Below the pieces are notes generated by a model. The model saw only the letters and a list, made by a program, of their open reading frames with translations. It did not search any database and was not told the origin of the DNA. Source: Planctomycetaceae bacterium (lineage in GTDB: Bacteria; Planctomycetota; Planctomycetia; Planctomycetales; Planctomycetaceae). From it: 64,000 nucleotides of DNA. This document shows, one piece after another, positions 62,143-64,000 of the stretch. The position numbers were made by a program, and so were the translations under genes. The stretch is from NCBI GenBank assembly GCA_021732785.1, contig JAKFUG010000006.1, positions 62,001 to 126,000 of the forward strand. Direction: 5' to 3'. Every line of letters starts with the position of its first letter. The stretch's first letter is position 1.

Positions 62143-64000
62143 GTGAACGATCTTACCGCAGAGTCTGCATCCTTGAGAATCGATTATGGGAAACGATCGC
62201 TTTGGAAATTGTGGTGGACCATTCGACGACAGTCGCCGCCGCGGGGGCACAAGCGTCCCGCTCCCATCGAACCGTTGGAAGTTCGCACGCTGTTAACCGC
62301 GAATACGGCTTCTCTCGGCGACATCGGCACGAATGCGCTGACCGTGGTTCCGGAAGGATTGCTGATTTACTACGCCTATCCATCCGGGATCAATGGAACG
62401 TTCTCGGTCAACGGAGCCGCTGCGGAATTTGCAAAGTACTCCTTCGTGGTTCTCGGGGGAGGACTGGAGCAAACCGGCCATGCCGATCACGCGAACACCG
62501 CCGCGATTCTGAATCATCCGGCGACGGCGAACACCACGTTTTTCGGCTATGTCGACCTGGGTGTTTCCACGAGCAATTTCACGACCGCGGAAATCCATCA
62601 GCGGATTGATGCCTGGCAGGTCACCGGCGCGGATGCCATCTTTCTCGATGATTATGGGTACGACTTCGGAGTCTCGCGGGCACGCCAGAACGACGCCGTG
62701 GACTATGCGCACAGCCTCGGCCTGCCCGTCGTGGCGAACGGTTTCTTTATCAACGAAGTGTTCGGCAATCAGGTCGATCCGCAGTACAACCCCGGTGGGG
62801 CCGCCCCGAGTCTGCAAGCCACGGATTATTACCTCTACGAGAGCTATCAGATCACGGAAGGGAGTTTTGTCGGTGGATCAACATGGCGTGCGAAAGCGGA
62901 CGCGCTGGCGGCCGTGCGGACCACACTCCCCATCAAGGTTCTCGCCGTCACGACGACTCTCAGCGCCACATTCGATCAAAGCCAGTTCGATTATGCCTAC
63001 TGGTCGGCGGCGATGGATGGTTATTCCGCCTTTGGGTGGGGCGAGCCATCCTTCTCTTCCAGCACGGCGAGCGCGCCGTTTCGATCTCGGCCGGCAACCG
63101 ACCCTGGTTCCGCCTACAGTTCACCGATCGGCGGCGATTCTTCATTGTACACCCGTGAGACGAATCTCGGCCGGATTACGGTCAATCCAACCGCCCATCA
63201 GGCCGGGTTCAATGAACTCGATTTCGGCGATGCCCCCGAACTCGTGTCGAGCCCGGCGCCGGGCAGCTATCAAACCAAGCTCAGCAGCAATGGTCCACGC
63301 CATCGCATTGGTGGTCCGCGTTTGGGGACGCAGGTCGACTTTGAATCGGACGCCGTTCTGTATAACGAGGATAAAATCGACACCGGTTACGGCACCGGTG
63401 ACAACATTTATGGAGCCGATGAAGACGGCGTGACGTTCACGTCGTTCATGCAACCCTCACCGACGGTGGCGACATCGGCAACCGTCACGGTGAATGCGCA
63501 GAACACGAATGGAAATGCGCGGCTGGATGCGTGGGTGGACTTCAATCGAGACGGCGACTTTTCCGATGCAGGCGAGCAGATTTTCCAGAATCGTTCGCTC
63601 GCGGAAGGGAACAATGCGTTGACATTTGCCGTCCCTGCGGGGGCCGCTAACGGGAAATCGTTCGCCCGGTTTCGCGTGAGTACGGCGGGCAATCTGGCTC
63701 CAACCGGCCTGGCGAACGATGGCGAAGTGGAAGACCATGCGGTCGTGCTCGGCAGCAACGCGACGCTCCAGGTCATCGAGAACGCGATCCTCGCGCACCG
63801 CTTTCCAAATGGTGTCTTGAGGTCGAGCAACGGCGTCTCGTTTTACCAGCGCGACAATGGGCACGCGTGGTATATCCTCGATCCTTACTTTTCGTCTTTT
63901 GCCGTACGAGCGCTGCTCGCGGGACCGAACCTTGGCACGGCCGACAAATACGGCGTTGCGGAAAACCACCTCGCGTTCTGGCTATCGCACGTTCAAGGGA
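62143..64000 (+). CDS. Large secreted protein, GH-like domain plus GEVED-type domain (partial)
   Basis: At least 619 residues, open to the window end. The N-terminus carries a basic stretch and IEPLEVRTLLT, the leader type seen on giant planctomycete exported proteins. Residues about 65-310 look like a TIM-barrel glycoside hydrolase (EIHQRIDAWQVTGADAIFLDDYGYDFGVSRARQ, GLPVVANGFF), distantly like GH114-type proteins. A GEVEDH-containing beta domain follows (ARLDAWVDFNRDGDFSDAGEQIF, about 460-545), related to GEVED adhesion modules. GTG at 62143 has GGAG 9 nt upstream. Substrate unknown; the barrel call is by pattern only. Confidence 0.75.
   Translation, partial: MNDLTAESASLRIDYGKRSLWKLWWTIRRQSPPRGHKRPAPIEPLEVRTLLTANTASLGDIGTNALTVVPEGLLIYYAYPSGINGTFSVNGAAAEFAKYSFVVLGGGLEQTGHADHANTAAILNHPATANTTFFGYVDLGVSTSNFTTAEIHQRIDAWQVTGADAIFLDDYGYDFGVSRARQNDAVDYAHSLGLPVVANGFFINEVFGNQVDPQYNPGGAAPSLQATDYYLYESYQITEGSFVGGSTWRAKADALAAVRTTLPIKVLAVTTTLSATFDQSQFDYAYWSAAMDGYSAFGWGEPSFSSSTASAPFRSRPATDPGSAYSSPIGGDSSLYTRETNLGRITVNPTAHQAGFNELDFGDAPELVSSPAPGSYQTKLSSNGPRHRIGGPRLGTQVDFESDAVLYNEDKIDTGYGTGDNIYGADEDGVTFTSFMQPSPTVATSATVTVNAQNTNGNARLDAWVDFNRDGDFSDAGEQIFQNRSLAEGNNALTFAVPAGAANGKSFARFRVSTAGNLAPTGLANDGEVEDHAVVLGSNATLQVIENAILAHRFPNGVLRSSNGVSFYQRDNGHAWYILDPYFSSFAVRALLAGPNLGTADKYGVAENHLAFWLSHVQG

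Noticed and set aside
62549-63433. Open frame of 294 codons on the plus strand
   Set aside because: It is a shadow of the secreted-protein gene, whose frame carries the recognisable motifs.

Overview
The window looks like a piece of a planctomycete chromosome (Planctomycetota). Indicators are a DUF1080 (3-keto-disaccharide hydrolase) secreted protein, a two-haem-motif cytochrome-like protein, a giant secreted protein with an LEVRTLLT-type leader and a GEVED-like motif, a fused GlcD-GlcE, and a fused ResB-CcsA. All assignments come from reading the sequence; no database search was run.

Positions 1 to about 38.2 kb are the right-hand part of a large integrated mobile element whose left end lies outside the window. 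Its right end is anchored in a tRNA-Ala(GGC) gene, and a large serine recombinase reads straight into the 3' end of that tRNA. Element genes are: a plasmid-type replication initiator with divergent parA-parB (21.8-25.0 kb); a VirD4/TraD-like coupling ATPase flanked by two paralogous gene pairs (29.0-34.0 kb), one member of each resembling replication-relaxation proteins; ArdC antirestriction; a DUF932 protein; an MT-A70 adenine methyltransferase; and three copies of a small conserved protein.

Cargo of the element. (a) A CBASS operon on the minus strand (CD-NTase, stand-alone E2-like protein, patatin phospholipase effector cut by the window edge). (b) Divergent from it, an IetAS-type pair (AAA ATPase plus subtilisin-like protease) running co-directionally into four unrecognised membrane-anchored proteins, two of which share a C-terminal domain. 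(c) A Hanks-type kinase convergent with an HTH-pseudokinase gene and a membrane-anchored Cas4-like protein that seems to have lost its nuclease residues. (d) A membrane protein plus PLP-dependent class-V-aminotransferase-like pair.

The most unusual non-coding segment is about 1.37 kb at 20.17-21.54 kb. It is packed with short hairpins; on the minus strand four loops are GNRA-type tetraloops, which suggests a large structured RNA transcribed leftwards, downstream of rep. Other gene gaps of the element are also rich in hairpins (13.05, 14.6-15.3, 19.1, 24.97-25.2, 34.1-35.3 kb).

From 38.3 kb onward the content looks like ordinary chromosome: DUF1080 protein, CobA-HemD fusion, cytochrome-like protein, glycolate oxidase (GlcF, GlcDE), an SDR, a Fur-family regulator, ResB-CcsA cytochrome c maturation with a lipoprotein upstream, a double-GNAT protein, a DnaA-like initiator, a sugar-nucleotide epimerase, a Wzc-like polysaccharide tyrosine kinase, an aldo/keto reductase, an enoyl-CoA hydratase, a small KOW protein and the start of a large secreted protein.
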